The notes beneath the pieces are model-generated. The model did not search any database and was not told where the DNA came from. It was given only the letters and a program-made list of their open reading frames with translations. From Deltaproteobacteria bacterium (lineage in GTDB: Bacteria; Myxococcota_A; UBA796; CAJQPC01), in assembly GCA_016717595.1 (NCBI GenBank), contig JADKFE010000040.1, positions 1-55,147 on the forward strand: a DNA stretch of 55,147 nucleotides. The letters are read 5' to 3'. Numbering within the stretch: the stretch's first letter is position 1; the number at the start of each line of letters is the position of its first letter. Below are positions 1 to 10,269 of this stretch, one piece after another. The translations under genes and the position numbers were made by a program.

Positions 1-575
1 TGTGTGGTCCTCGGGCGCGGGCAGGTGGACTCGGGGAGGGCCTCCGGGGCGTAGACATAGGCGATTCGTAGGGACGGGCCGTCTGTAAGGGGTGTGACCG
101 TGTCCGTGGAGAGGCCCCTGGCGTCGCCGCCGCCCAGAAGCGGCACAGAGCCGACGATCTCCACCCGCACGGGAGGATCGTCGGGCTCATCCCCAAGCTC
201 ACCGATGAGCAGCACGGTGTGGCGCTCCGTGGGGTCGATGGCGGGGCGCAGCGTCGCGCAGCGCGGCGTGAGGCGCTGGCCGCCGCGGGTGATCACCAAG
301 AACGAGGCGGCCTCGGGGCGCTCAGGCTGCACCCGGCGGGAGAGGGTCACCGGCATCCCGTCCATCCCCTCGCCGCCGAGGCAGAGGGCGTTCGCGGCGA
401 GGGGCAAGGCGTCGTCTAAGCCGAAGAAGGCGTCGAGGATCACGGCGCTCGGCGCGTCTTGGCTGGGCTCGCCGAGGCGACCGTCGGCGGGGGGCGCGGT
501 GGCGGTGCAGCTCGCAAGCGCCAGCAGGGCCATTCGTGTGACCAGCGCGGTAGGCCGGAGCGTGTGGGTGGGCAT
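1..575 (-). CDS. Secreted lipoprotein of unknown function, 3' end cut by window edge
   Basis: Reading leftward from ATG at 575 gives an open frame to the window edge with no stop, about 191 residues. The start is supported by GAGGAG six bases upstream. The N-terminus is a lipoprotein signal: Arg residues, a short hydrophobic run and the lipobox LALAS-C, so the mature protein should be a lipid-anchored envelope protein. The rest is an acidic, proline-rich domain with no motif I recognise; a Gly-Gly-Glu-Gly stretch lies near residues 65-72. It lies about 118 bases downstream of the next lipoprotein gene on the same strand, with a hairpin between them. The gene continues outside the window, so function and full length are unknown. 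Confidence 0.72.
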   Translation of the reverse strand, partial: MPTHTLRPTALVTRMALLALASCTATAPPADGRLGEPSQDAPSAVILDAFFGLDDALPLAANALCLGGEGMDGMPVTLSRRVQPERPEAASFLVITRGGQRLTPRCATLRPAIDPTERHTVLLIGELGDEPDDPPVRVEIVGSVPLLGGGDARGLSTDTVTPLTDGPSLRIAYVYAPEALPESTCPRPRTT

Positions 576-627
576 GGGGGCTCCTCAGGCGGGGTGCTCG
601 CCCTCTGGAGGGGATTGTATCCCGGCT

Positions 628-659
628 CTGCTCGGGACATCGGCGGAGGTGCCGAGCAG
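628..659 (-). terminator. Hairpin between two lipoprotein genes
   Basis: CTGCTCGG at 628-635 pairs with CCGAGCAG at 652-659 around a 16-base loop. It lies in the gap after the stop of the upstream lipoprotein gene (694) and before the start at 575. There is no T-tract, so this could be a weak terminator or an RNA-stabilising stem. Confidence 0.3.
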
Positions 660-693
660 AACCGGGCGACGTCGCGCGAGCCCACCCCCAAGC

Positions 694-2166
694 TCAGACG
701 CTCAGCCGACGCCGACGGGCCGCCAGGGCCAAGCCCAACACCAGGCCCGCGACGGCGCCCGCGGGGCCGGACTCGACGCTGCTGCAGCCGCCGCCCCGCT
801 CACGCTCCCCGGCGACAAACACGCAGCGGGAGATGGGGTAGAGGATGTCGGCGGTGACGTAGAGGTAGTACTCCTTGCCCGGCACCAGCTCAGCGGGGGC
901 GCCGGTCTCGGGGTAGATCTGCACCATGCCCTCGGGCACCTCACCATACACCACAGACTCGGAGAACACCGGCGAGCCGTCCCGGGGGAGGTCTACGCGC
1001 CAGATCGTGCCTTCAGGGGTGTCGAGGTTCGGCGGCACCGTGGGGGACTGGGTGCCTTTCTCCAAGACGTAAATGTAGCGAGCGCGGCCCGGGGCCCAGC
1101 GGATGACGCCGTCCTTGTCGATGCCCTCCTCCTCGCTGCACTGCTCAGGTTTGTAGTTGAGCTGCTCGTCCAGGGGGCCCGCGCCGTAGACATCATCCAC
1201 AAACTCTTCGATGGTGCGGCCACGGTACAGGAGCTCGTCCTCAAAGATCGCCATCATCCGCGCTTGGTCGGTGGTGGGGATGATCGAGAGGTAGGGATCC
1301 TCGGGGCTTGAGCGCTCGAAGCCGTTGTTCTCTTCAGGCGGGTAGGTGCCGAAGCCGATGGTGGGGATCCAGCCCGCGGCCATGGCGAGGCCGCGGTCGT
1401 TGAACTGGTTGAGGAGGTTGCCCTCAAACTCGGCGTCGAAGATGGCGGGGCCGTTCGGCGCGGCGGAGGAGTGGCAGCAGTCGCAGGAGCCCGCGCGGAG
1501 CTGGTCACGCACCCAATCAACCTCGGCGACGTAGGCCGCATCATCCATGCGGGGGTCGTCCTCGTTGGCCCGGGCGTTGGCGGGCGCGGCGCCGTAGGGG
1601 CGCTGGCGGCGGATGATGTCGCAGTCGGCGTAGTCCGAGAAGTGCCGGCCCTCCTCGGTGGCGCCAGAGACCACCTGCCAGGTGCAGACCTGGCCGTCTT
1701 CAGACTGGCCCTCGGGCTCACCCGGCAGGGGATCGACGCAGACCCGCTCGGGCAGGGGGAAGGGGTCTTCCAAGACGACGATCTCGTCGCCGCCGTCGCA
1801 GTTGGCCGCGGGCGTCCACACGCCGCGGGCGAAGGTCTCACAGCCGAAGCGCTGGCTGCCACACTTCGACGGGTCGTCACCCTCGACGGTGGTGCGCACC
1901 TGAATGCCGTCGGAGACATAGGTGCAGGTGCCGAGCACGGCCTCTACTGCACAGGGTTCGTCCACCATTAGCTCGGCGGCGTAACCATCGCAGACCTCTT
2001 GGGCCGCGGCGATCTCGGCGTCGAAGAACTCCATACACTCCGGCTCACCGGAGAACGGGCTCTCGTAAGAGCAGCTCCCGACGGCGTCGCCGGTGAGCAC
2101 GACGGGGTCTTTGCCGCAAGCGGCGAGGAGGGGGAGGAGGAGGACGACGGGGCGAAGTGTGTACAT
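694..2166 (-). CDS. Cys-rich lipoprotein with MYXO-CTERM-like tail and a CxxCH motif
   Basis: A 490-residue protein. I start it at the ATG at 2166 rather than 2211, because the product then opens with a clean lipoprotein signal ending in lipobox LLAA-C17. The body has many cysteines and C228-D-C-C-H232, which fits a CxxCH haem c attachment motif, although a disulfide cluster is an alternative. The C-terminus has Gly-Gly-Gly-Cys-Ser-Ser, then a hydrophobic segment, then four arginines: the layout of the MYXO-CTERM sorting tail, which is cleaved during surface display in Myxococcota. The protein would thus be lipidated at one end and carry a sorting tail at the other. I do not recognise the central domain. 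The start is preceded by AAGG. Confidence 0.8.
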   Translation of the reverse strand: MYTLRPVVLLLPLLAACGKDPVVLTGDAVGSCSYESPFSGEPECMEFFDAEIAAAQEVCDGYAAELMVDEPCAVEAVLGTCTYVSDGIQVRTTVEGDDPSKCGSQRFGCETFARGVWTPAANCDGGDEIVVLEDPFPLPERVCVDPLPGEPEGQSEDGQVCTWQVVSGATEEGRHFSDYADCDIIRRQRPYGAAPANARANEDDPRMDDAAYVAEVDWVRDQLRAGSCDCCHSSAAPNGPAIFDAEFEGNLLNQFNDRGLAMAAGWIPTIGFGTYPPEENNGFERSSPEDPYLSIIPTTDQARMMAIFEDELLYRGRTIEEFVDDVYGAGPLDEQLNYKPEQCSEEEGIDKDGVIRWAPGRARYIYVLEKGTQSPTVPPNLDTPEGTIWRVDLPRDGSPVFSESVVYGEVPEGMVQIYPETGAPAELVPGKEYYLYVTADILYPISRCVFVAGERERGGGCSSVESGPAGAVAGLVLGLALAARRRRLSV

Positions 2167-2322
2167 ACCTTGTATAGTAGCGCCAAAGATAACGTGTGCC
2201 ACTCTGAACAAGAAAAAAGTTGGGGGAGGATCCGGGGGGCCTTGGGGGCCACGAGTGGGGGGCTGGCCAACGCCCGCCCTGCCTGCGGTCGGCTTGGGAG
2301 AGAATGGGTTATCGTAGGCCTC

Positions 2323-3516
2323 ATGAACCTCCCCTCAGAGCTCATCCTTGAGCGGTTTCGGAGCTTCGCGAGCGCCACGACGCTCCCGCTCAGCCCGATC
2401 ACGCTCGTTTACGGCGCCAACAACTCGGGCAAGAGCTCGCTGCTGCGGGCCCTTGCGCTGGTCGGCGCGGCGCTAGAGCCCGACGCCAGCTCTCCTGCGC
2501 CGCTCCCGGAGGCGGTGTTTCCGAATGGTCAGTTTGGCTTCTTGGCGTGGCAAGGGAGGCGGCAACTTAAGGCGGGAGCGTCGGGCTGCGGTGGGCTGAG
2601 GGCTCGGTGCGGGAGGCGAGGTTCACCCTGAACGGATCCTGAGCGGCGAGCCCTCCATCGACCAGCTTCGGCTGGCGCGGGGCCGGGGTGAGGCGCCGTG
2701 GCGAGCGCTCGTGAACGAAGACTAAGCGCCTCGTTGGCCCGGACGGCGCGGTGTTGCCGCCCTTCATCGGCCTGATGCCGTCAGCGGACGCCATCCGACC
2801 TTCATCGGCAGCTCCTGGCGCTGCGCGGGAAGGTACGCTGGCTCAGTGGGTGCGCGGCGCGCTCCCGCGCCTTATCGAGCCGCCCTCGTCAGCCCGGTGA
2901 GCCGCCGCGCCTGAGCAACGGTGAAGGGGCCGCCGGGGCCGTCGCTTATGACGACGCGCTGCGTGGCGATGTCGCGTCGTTTTATGCCGGGCTCGACGCC
3001 TCGCGCGCCTTAGAGGTGCATGAGGTGCCGGGCTTGGGGCGAACGCTCTCTTTGAACCAGTCGCAGCTGACCTTTCGGATCCACGTCAACGATACCGGCG
3101 TTGGCATGGCGCAGGTGCTCCCAGTGCTGGTGCAAGCGTCGGTCGCCACACGCGAGGGCTCGATTCTCGCCATCGAGTAGCCCGAGAGCCACCTTCACCC
3201 CTCCGCACAAGGTGCCTTGGCGCGGCACCTATGCGCCCTCGCCCTGCGCCCGACCGCCCCGCGTTTCTTGTTGGAGACGCACAGCCGGGTGTTCTTGCTC
3301 GCGGTGCAGGTGGCTGTGGCCAGCGGCTTCCCGGCGGACAAGGTGCGCATTGTGTGGGTCGATCAGGCTGAGAGCGGCCGGAGCACAACGCAGGTGATCA
3401 CCCTCGATCAGAGCGGCCGTCTCGGTGACGGCTGGCCGCTCACGGCGTTGGGGGAAGACCTTCGGCTCGCCCGTGAGCTGGCGCTTCTTGGGCGGCCTCG
3501 TGCGGAGGGGCGGTGA
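2323..3516 (+). pseudogene. Broken AAA ATPase, DUF3696-like
   Basis: The first frame encodes an ABC-type ATPase N-terminus with Walker A GANNSGKSS (about residues 31-39). Matches then jump between frames. Near 3090-3170 a frame reads GVGMAQVLPVLV followed by the Walker B region ILAIE, where TAG at 3178-3180 replaces the expected Gln codon before PESHLHP. The last frame (to 3516) holds the family C-terminus: a LETHS motif, then WVDQ and a Gly-rich WPL segment, as in DUF3696 ATPases. Several frameshifts in the middle plus this C-to-T stop mean the gene cannot make a full protein. It is first of three decayed co-oriented genes, and its TGA overlaps the next GTG start. Intact relatives sit in anti-phage type modules (family knowledge). 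Confidence 0.75.
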
Positions 3517-4462
3517 TCCTCACCCTCTCGGCGGCGCTTTTTGAGGGGACGTCTGACGATGAGCGGACGGGCTTTTGGAAGCTGATCTACGCGCTCGATG
3601 AGTCTCCGATTCCCCACGCCTTGCTACTAGACACCACTGAGGACGTGTCGGCGGGGCAAGGCCCTGTGGCGGCTTGGTTAGCACCGGAGGCGCGTCATCA
3701 ACAGATGCGCGCGCGGGCCCTGTTCGAGAGCGGGCTGATCGCCGCCGCTAGTATCCCCGCTGCCGCACCGTCCACCCGTGCGGGCTGCTGGCGCCGGGCC
3801 GGGCCGCTCCAGGGTGACGGTTGAGCGCCTCGCGTAGCGAGCGACTGGCTGCAGCTCACCCTGGCCGACGCCCTCTTGCTCCTAAAAGAGCCTGTTCGGC
3901 TCCTCCTAGAGAACTCACGAAACGATCTCGCCTTCATTAAGCGGCTCAGCGGCGAGGCGCAGCGGAGGCGGATTGGCGTGTTGGAAGAGGCGCCCGAGGC
4001 ACCCTTTGTGGCTGGAGGGGACGGGTGAGCTAGAGGCTGCGCTGAAGCTGCTCGCCGAGCGAGACACGCTGAGCGAGGTCCAGCTGCGGCGCCTCTGGAA
4101 GACGTGGGTGATGTTTGACATGGACGCGGACCTAGGACGCCACCCAGCCGAGCGTCGCCAGCGATCGCCTCGTGACGTGGTGTGAGCAGATTCACACGAA
4201 GCACGGCGTGCCGCTGTCTTGGGTGCGCCTACAGCGCCGGGAGATCGAGTCCTACCTACCCGATGCGGCCCTCCCAACGCACGGCGAGAAGAGGGCCACG
4301 AGCGACTGGATCAAGGCCGCGCGTAGCGCACCGGACCTTCAGCGGATGGTGTGGGCCTGCCGACATGAAGAAGGGTCTCTTGGGGATCTGAACTACGCAG
4401 TCACGAAGACCGCCGTGCAGTCCCTCAGAGTCGCAAAGAGGTTCCCCGCCAAGACGACCTAA
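3513..4462 (+). pseudogene. Broken partner of the DUF3696 ATPase, possibly Toprim/DUF4435-like
   Basis: GTG at 3513 overlaps the stop of the ATPase remnant. The first frame runs to 3824, opening with a Leu-rich strand and a phrase resembling LLLDTTED. After frameshifts near 3800-3970, other frames give LLLENSRNDLAF, then VMFDMDADLGRHP, then a C-terminal part with SYLPD to the stop at 4462. An acidic Glu near a strand followed later by an Asp-x-Asp after a hydrophobic strand is the pattern of Toprim nuclease-like partners of such ATPases, but I could not align it, so the family is tentative. At least two frameshifts break it. The conserved order and start/stop overlap suggest it was co-translated with the ATPase. 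Confidence 0.5.
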
Positions 4463-4524
4463 GCGGCCGTTTGACACCCTTGACGACGGCAGGCGGATGG
4501 CCCTGGCGCACGGATTCGAAAGGA

Positions 4525-6287
4525 ATGCTCAACGACCCGCTGAACGACGCGAGCCCCCACACTGGCTCGAGCTTGCTCGGCGAGGAGTATGATCGAGGCC
4601 CCACGCATCAGCCTCCCCCGGAGGCGGCGCTGATTCAATCCATCTTCGACCGGATGTGAGATGAGCGACAGATTGGAGCGCACGAGCTTCGACACGCCAC
4701 GCTGCCACGCCTCGCGACGATCCTTGGCGAGCGTCAGCGCGGCGTAGTCCAGATCCTCGCGTTCCAGCGCCCGTCGGTCTGGAGGGACGAGCAGCGCCTG
4801 AACCTCTCAGACAGCATCGTGAAGGGCCTCCCCATCGGGAGCTTCCGGTGTGGAGATCCGGGAAGCTGGCTGAGTTTGAGACTTAGGCGATCGCGGGGAT
4901 CCCCGTGCCAGGCCCCCGCCTGAGCTGGGAGAAGCGCAGCTACCTCATCGACGGGCACCAGCGTATCTCCGCACGGCCGTTCGGCGCGCTCGGTAAAACC
5001 TTCGCCGGACCTGATCCGGAAGGAGGCCCATCGCTGGCCGCTGTACTACGAGCTTGGGTCCGGCGAGTGACCCGCGTTTCGGCTCCCCTCGGGGCGAGAG
5101 GCTAGGCACCGTCCCACTGGTTGCCCTCGATATCCTCTTTGGAAGGGAGAGCCTGTCTTAAGTTTTCGGAGCGATCTCTTCCTGGAAGGGAAGGATGAGC
5201 TCGCCGGACTGAAGCGGAGCGCGTCGCCAACGTCTTTAAGGACTACATTATCCCCGTTGTGCCCCTGGTGACCGAGAACCTCGATTGGTGACGGACGCCT
5301 TCGTGCGCATCAACAGCCAGGGCTCCGCCATGACCGAGGCGCACATGCTCCGCGCCTTGACCTACCTCGCCGACATCGACACGGACAAGGCGTTCGGGGC
5401 AGGATCAAGGAGGCGCTTGGGGCCCTGGGCTTCGGCGACGTTCCGGATCGTAGTCCTAAAAGAATAGCCCCAAGGCCATCTTTGGCCTGACGTGTACCGC
5501 GCATCGGTGGCCGAGCTAAACGAGAAGCTAAAGACGAGCGAAGACAAACCGCTGGAGACGCTGAAAAACGCGCTGGTCGAGGCCGTCACGCTCCTCCGCT
5601 CCATCGGGGTACTCGGCTGGGGTGCGCTGCCATACGCTTACCAGCTCGTCACCTTGGCCGCCCTCGCGGCGCGTGCGCCGGGGAGCTTGGAAACTCGGCG
5701 CGCGGCGCTCGAGCGTTGGTTCTGGCGCACGACCTACGCCGAGCACTACACCGGGCAGACCGGCGGCCAGATCCGCCGCGACATTGACACGCTCGCGGAC
5801 ACCAACCCCGATGGCGACGACCTGATCGCTCATGGCGCCGAGGTCCGGGGCCTCAGCAGCCCGATCCGCCAGAACACCGTGCGGATGAAGGCGCACCTGA
5901 TCTTCTTGGCGACGCGCCCAAACTCATCCGAGGCGCGGTCGTCGTCAAGAGGCCCTCGCCGACAGTTTGGCCGGGGAGCCTGGCCGTCGCGCGCTGCCGC
6001 GTTTGGTGTCCGGGGCGAAACTGAGGCCGGGGAACCTCCTCGCTGCCCGGAAGGACGAGGTGAAGCGGCTCCAAACGCTTATCACCAAGGGACCTCACCG
6101 AAGAGGACGCTGACGAGCACCTCTCCCCTTGAGCTCGTCCGCGTCAGAGGGCACCTTGATGAGGCGCTAGTCACTACGCGCCGCCCAGCTCATTGAGGCC
6201 GAGCGGCGTTCGTGTGTGGGCTCGGCCCTCCGGAGTCTTTGACGTCTGGAGGAGGAGCCTGATGCCATCGAGGAAGATGAGGACTAA
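4525..6287 (+). pseudogene. Broken DUF262 (GmrSD/ParB-like) protein
   Basis: Fragments in changing frames match the DUF262 pattern in order: ILAFQRPSVWRDEQ then SIVKGLPIGSF (about 4755-4850), YLIDGHQRIS (about 4942-4970, the conserved IDGQQR motif), and VRINSQGSAMTEAHMLRA (about 5302-5355, the RIN-G motif). A long open frame from 5492 to about 5900 supplies the helical C-terminal part, and an acidic tail EEDED ends at TAA 6285-6287. The likely start is ATG 4525 behind AAAGGA. DUF262 domains occur in GmrSD type IV restriction enzymes and other defence proteins; the fold is ParB/Srx-like and acts as a nucleotide-dependent nuclease or sensor. Many frameshifts make it a pseudogene. It closes the decayed three-gene module. 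Confidence 0.72.
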
Positions 6288-6421
6288 GCCCGCTTCCTCG
6301 CGCTGAGGGTCACGAAACCCCACGAGAGATCACACGGCTGAGGTGGGTGTACAAAAAAGGGTTGGACCCTACCCAGGTGCCGAGCGCCCTCGCCCCCCGC
6401 AACAACGCCGCGCCAACCGGC

Positions 6422-6427
6422 TATAAG
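6422..6427 (+). promoter_or_regulatory. Possible -10 element of a leaderless GH17 transcript
   Basis: TATAAG ends five bases before the GH17 ATG, inside the small palindrome CGGCT-ATA-AGCCG. There is no Shine-Dalgarno and no clear -35. With normal spacing transcription would begin at or next to the ATG. The rest of 6288-6432 holds no gene. Confidence 0.35.
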
Positions 6428-6432
6428 CCGCT

Positions 6433-7525
6433 ATGAACCCCCGCTCTCGCCTCTCCGCCCCCCTCCTCGCGCTCCTCCTGATCTCCTGCGCGCGGCCGGG
6501 CCCGCTGCCCCCGGCGGCCGCGCCGGCCATCGCCCAGGCGCCCGAGGCCCTGCTCGCCGGGACACACCTCGCCGTCGCCTACTCCGGCTACCGCGAGGGC
6601 CAGCACCCCGACCAAGGCCAAGGCGCGGTCTACCCCACGGCCGATCAGATTCGTGAGGATCTCGACATCTTGGAGCGTGAGGGCTTCGGCCTGATCCGCC
6701 TCTACGACTCCGGCGAGCTGTCCCGCCGTGTGCTCGACGTGATCGTGGCCGACGGGCGGCCCGTTCGGGTCATGCTCGGCGCCTGGCTGCAGGCCGAGGT
6801 CAGCAACCACGAGGGCTGCGCCTGGCTCACCGAGCCCATCCCCGACGCGGAGCTCGCCGCCAACACCGTGGCCAACGGCGAGGAGGTCGCCCGCCTCATC
6901 ACCCTGGCCAAGGCCTACCCTGAGACCATCGTCGCGGTCAACGTGGGCAACGAGGCGCTGGTGAGCTGGGGTGACCACATGGTCCGCACCGACGCCATGG
7001 TGGCCTACCTGCGGCAGGTTCGGGACGCGGTAGACCAGCCCGTGAGCACCGCCGACAACTACGTGGTCTGGGCCGAGCAGGGGCAGGTGTTGGCGTCTGT
7101 GGTGGATTTTGCGCTGGTGCACACCTACCCCCAATGGGAAGAGAAGACCTTGGAGGAGGCCATGCCCTACACCCTGGACAACCTGGGGCGGGTCCACGCG
7201 GCGGTGCCGACCCTGCCCATCGTGATCGGCGAGGCGGGCTGGGCCACCGTCGCCAGCGAGTTTGGCGACCGGGCCAGCGAGGAGGCGCAGCGGCGTTATG
7301 TCTCGGACCTCGCCGCCTGGGCGGCCCAGGCCCAGGTCACCACCTTTGTCTTTCGAGGCCTTTGACGAGCCCTGGAAGGGTGACCCCGCGGACCCGCTGG
7401 GCGCTGAGAAACATTGGGGCCTGTACACCGTGGACCGCCAGCCCAAGCTGTTTATGCGGACGCGGCCCCCGTCCCTCGGCGCGCCTCCAAGGTCTTCCGA
7501 ACCTCCAGCGCCGACTCCTCCGTGA
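6433..7525 (+). CDS. GH17 beta-1,3-glucanase / glucanosyltransferase lipoprotein (one frameshift)
   Basis: The first 305 or so residues match bacterial GH17: YSGYREGQHP near residue 50, acid/base E174 in VNVGNEALVSWG, nucleophile E267 in VIGEAGWAT. Lipobox LLIS-C19 makes it an envelope lipoprotein. At about 7354 the frame breaks: the sequence reads FVFRGL-stop, while the +1 frame continues FEAFDEPWKG and EKHWGLYTVDR, the expected GH17 ending. One extra T in GTCTTTCGAG explains it; the total length is 3n+1. The restored product is about 364 residues, or shorter, since the tail after PKLF may be spurious. GH17 enzymes cleave or transfer beta-1,3-glucan chains. The gene converges on the glucan operon and overlaps the transporter's 3' end by 74 bases. 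Confidence 0.85.
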
Positions 7526-8886
7526 CCCCGTAGGTCATCACCGCCCAGATGGCGAGGAGTGAGGTGGCGATGGGGATGAGGGAGTCGCACAGGCGCATCA
7601 GCAGGATGGCCGAGGCCGACTGCTGACCGGCCAGCTCCACGTCGAAGCCCGTGATGTTGAGCAGAACGCCGCCCCCGGCCAGCGCGACGGCCATGCCCAG
7701 CTTGACGACCCACCAGAAGATCGAGCCGTACATGCCCTCGCGCCGCTGGTGCGTGCTCAGCTCGTCGAGATCGACGACGTCGGCGATCATCGACGGCATC
7801 AGCGTGAACAGACCGCCCAGCCCAAACGCCATGAGCGGCGCGGGCAGGAGGATCAACAGCGGCATCTCAGGATCGTAGGCGAACAGCTTGAGCCCATACC
7901 CCACCACCGAGATCAGCGGTAGACACCACGAAGGCCTTCCGTTTGCCGAACTGTGTGCCCAGCCAGGTGACGACAAAGATCACCAAGAACGTAGACACCG
8001 CGCCTAAGGTCCCGGCGTAGCCCGCGTACTCGGCCCCCCGCTCTTGGTCGCCGCCGAACACGTAGTAGATGATGACGTAGAACTGGAACGAAGAGATCAG
8101 GATGAAGCCGTTGAACACCAAGAAGGTCGCCGCGCACAGCTTGAGGAAGGGCTTTGAGGAGATGGTGGTCTTGAAGCCGTGAAAGAAGTCGAGCACGCTG
8201 GCCCGCAGGGTCATCGTGGAGTCTTGGGCTGCAGGGGCGTGCTGAAATCGTTCGCGCAGGACCACGGCGGGCAGCACACCCACGAGCGCGGCGACCGCGC
8301 CGATCAGGATCGCCAACGCCGCCGCGCCGGAGATCTGGTCGTCAAACCAATCCTTGTTGCTCATGATCCACAGAAACCAGGGCGAGACCATGTAGGCGAG
8401 CTGACCGAGAAGTTCTGCACCCCATCAGCCGGGTGCGCTCGTGGTAGTCCGGCGTCAGCTCGTAGCCCAGGGCGACCCACGGGGTCGCGAAGAAGGCGTA
8501 GGCCACATAAAAGAGCAGCGAGCCGATCAAGAAATACCAGAACACGAAGGTCTCAGACCGCGACACCGGGAGCTGCCAGAGCAGGGCGTAGGTGATGCCC
8601 GAGGTGATGGCCCCCCAGAAGATGAACGGCCGCCGACGCCCCCAGCGGGACCGGGTGTGGTCGGACATGTACCCGACGACGGGGTCGATGATGGCGTCGA
8701 ACAGACGAGGGATCGCGCCCAGAAGCCCAACCAGCGCCGGGTTCATGCCCAGCCCGAGGTTGAGCACGATCATCATGCCGCCGATCGCCGCCGCCAAGGA
8801 GTTGTTGATGAACGCCCCGCGCCATAGGCGAGCTTCTGGTGGAAGGGCAGCAGGTCTTGCGCTGCGGTCTTGGATGGTTCAGCCAT
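7452..8886 (-). pseudogene. GPH-family (MelB-like) sugar:cation symporter, frameshifted
   Basis: ATG 8886 lies two bases after the GH1 stop. Fragments in three frames assemble into a 12-helix transporter of about 478 residues. The early part has DAIIDPVVGYMSD followed by TRSRWGRRRP, the signature of glycoside-pentoside-hexuronide:cation symporters, which carry oligosaccharides across the inner membrane with H+ or Na+. Breaks lie near 8816 (a CCCC tract one base short), near 8420-8427 (two single-base losses) and near 7918. All hydrophobic segments are conserved in one or another frame and there is no internal stop inside them, so recent mutation or assembly error is as likely as old decay. 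It ends the operon and would import beta-glucan oligosaccharides (inference). Confidence 0.75.
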
Positions 8887-8888
8887 GG

Positions 8889-10269
8889 TCACATCCCTCT
8901 GCTGCGCGCCCGCAGCCGCTCACGCAGCCACAGCCCGCTGTCTTTGATGACTCGCTGCTGGGTGGAAAAATCCACCCACACCAGCCCGAAGCGTCGGCCG
9001 AAGCCCTCGTTCCACTCAAAGTTGTCCAAGAAGGACCACACGAAGAAGGCCGTGAGCGGCGCCCCGGCCTCCATGGCCCGCCCGGCGGCCCGCAGGTGGC
9101 TGGCCAAAAAATCGAGCCGTCGGTTGGTCACGCACCCGACCGTCTGAGCCCGGCGCGTCGCCCCAGGCGGCGCCACACTCGGTGATCACCAGCGCCGGAG
9201 GCGCGTACTCGCGATGCAGCAGGGTCAAGAGGTCGGTGAGGCCGTCGGGATAGACCTCCCAGCCCATGTCCGTGCGCTCCTCGGCGGGCACCTCGTGCAA
9301 GACACGCGGCAGGTTGCCCTCCTCTGGGCCCCGCAGGATCCCCCGCGAGTAGTAGTTCACGCCCAAGAAGTCTGTGGGACATGCCATCTCGTCCAGGTCA
9401 CCGGCCTTGAGCCAGGCGGGGCCGCCCTCGGGCCAGCGCCCCGCCGCGGCCTCTTCAGCCACGATCTGCGCCGGGTAGCCGCGCCCATAGATCGGGTCCA
9501 AGAACCAGCGGTTGAACCAGGCGTGAAAACGCTCCGCCGCGGCGAGGTCCAGGGCGGAGCCCGAGGCCGGGTAGGCGATGACCGGGTTGGCCGCGATGCC
9601 CACCAACCCGCCGGGGCTGAGCGCGCGCACGATGGGCACGGCGCGTCCGTGGGCCAAGAGCAGGTGGTGCGCGGCGGCCAGGGCGGCCGCCCGGTCGGTC
9701 AAGCCGGGCGCGTGCTGGCCCGTCTCGTGGCCCAGCACCGCGGCGCACCAGGGCTCGTTGATCGTGCACCAGCGTTGCACACGGTCGCCCAGCCGACCCA
9801 CGACGGCCTCGGCGAAGCGCTCAAAGGCGGAGACCGTCTCCCGCGAGGTCCAGCCGCCGTGATCTTGTAGGGCCGCGGGCAGATCCCAGTGGTAGAGCGT
9901 CACCCAGGGCTGAACGCCGCGGGCCAAGAGCGCGTCCAAGAGGCGATCGTAAAAGTCGAGGCCCGCTGAATTGGGCACGTGTTCGGTCCCGGTGGCGAAC
10001 ACGCGGGGCCAAGAGATGGACAGGCGATAGGCGTCTACGCCCAGCTCCGCCAAGAGCGCTACGTCCTCGGCCCAACGATTGTAGTGGTCGCAGGCTAGCG
10101 CGGGTGTGTCGCCGCCGCCGACCTTTCCCGGCGTCTGCGCGAACTCATCCCAGATCGACGCGCCGCGGCCCTCGGCTTGGGTCGCGCCCTCCACTTGGGT
10201 CGCCGAGGTGGCCACACCCACGACGAGCCCCCGGGGCAGGGGGGCGCTGAGATCGGCCTCAGCGCTCAC
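8889..10269 (-). CDS. GH1 beta-glucosidase (one frameshift near the C-terminus)
   Basis: The start is GTG 10269, whose GTGA overlaps the stop of the preceding gene. There is no signal peptide, so the enzyme is cytoplasmic. It has the GH1 N-terminal motif GVATSATQVEG, acid/base E172 in CTINEPW, FLGVNYYSRG, and nucleophile E364 in VITECGAAWG, where Cys replaces the usual Asn of TENG. After DGRV the frame breaks near 9128 and another frame continues TNRRLDFLASHL, then AFFVWSFLDNFEWNEGF and the normal ending SRGM. The restored length is about 460, typical of GH1. It would hydrolyse beta-linked gluco-oligosaccharides to glucose. The stop lies two bases from the transporter start, so the two are coupled. 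Confidence 0.87.

Noticed and set aside
94..1311. Long plus-strand open frame of 405 codons
   Set aside because: It is antisense to two real lipoprotein genes; composition is typical of a GC-rich shadow, with no domain and no ribosome site.
2190..2215. Sigma-54 site before the lipoprotein at 2166 (TGGCAC on minus strand)
   Set aside because: The -12 part is missing at the required distance (ATCTT instead of TTGCA).
6421..7713. Long minus-strand open frame opposite GH17
   Set aside because: Antisense to GH17 motifs and the transporter; no recognisable domain and repetitive Gly/His content.
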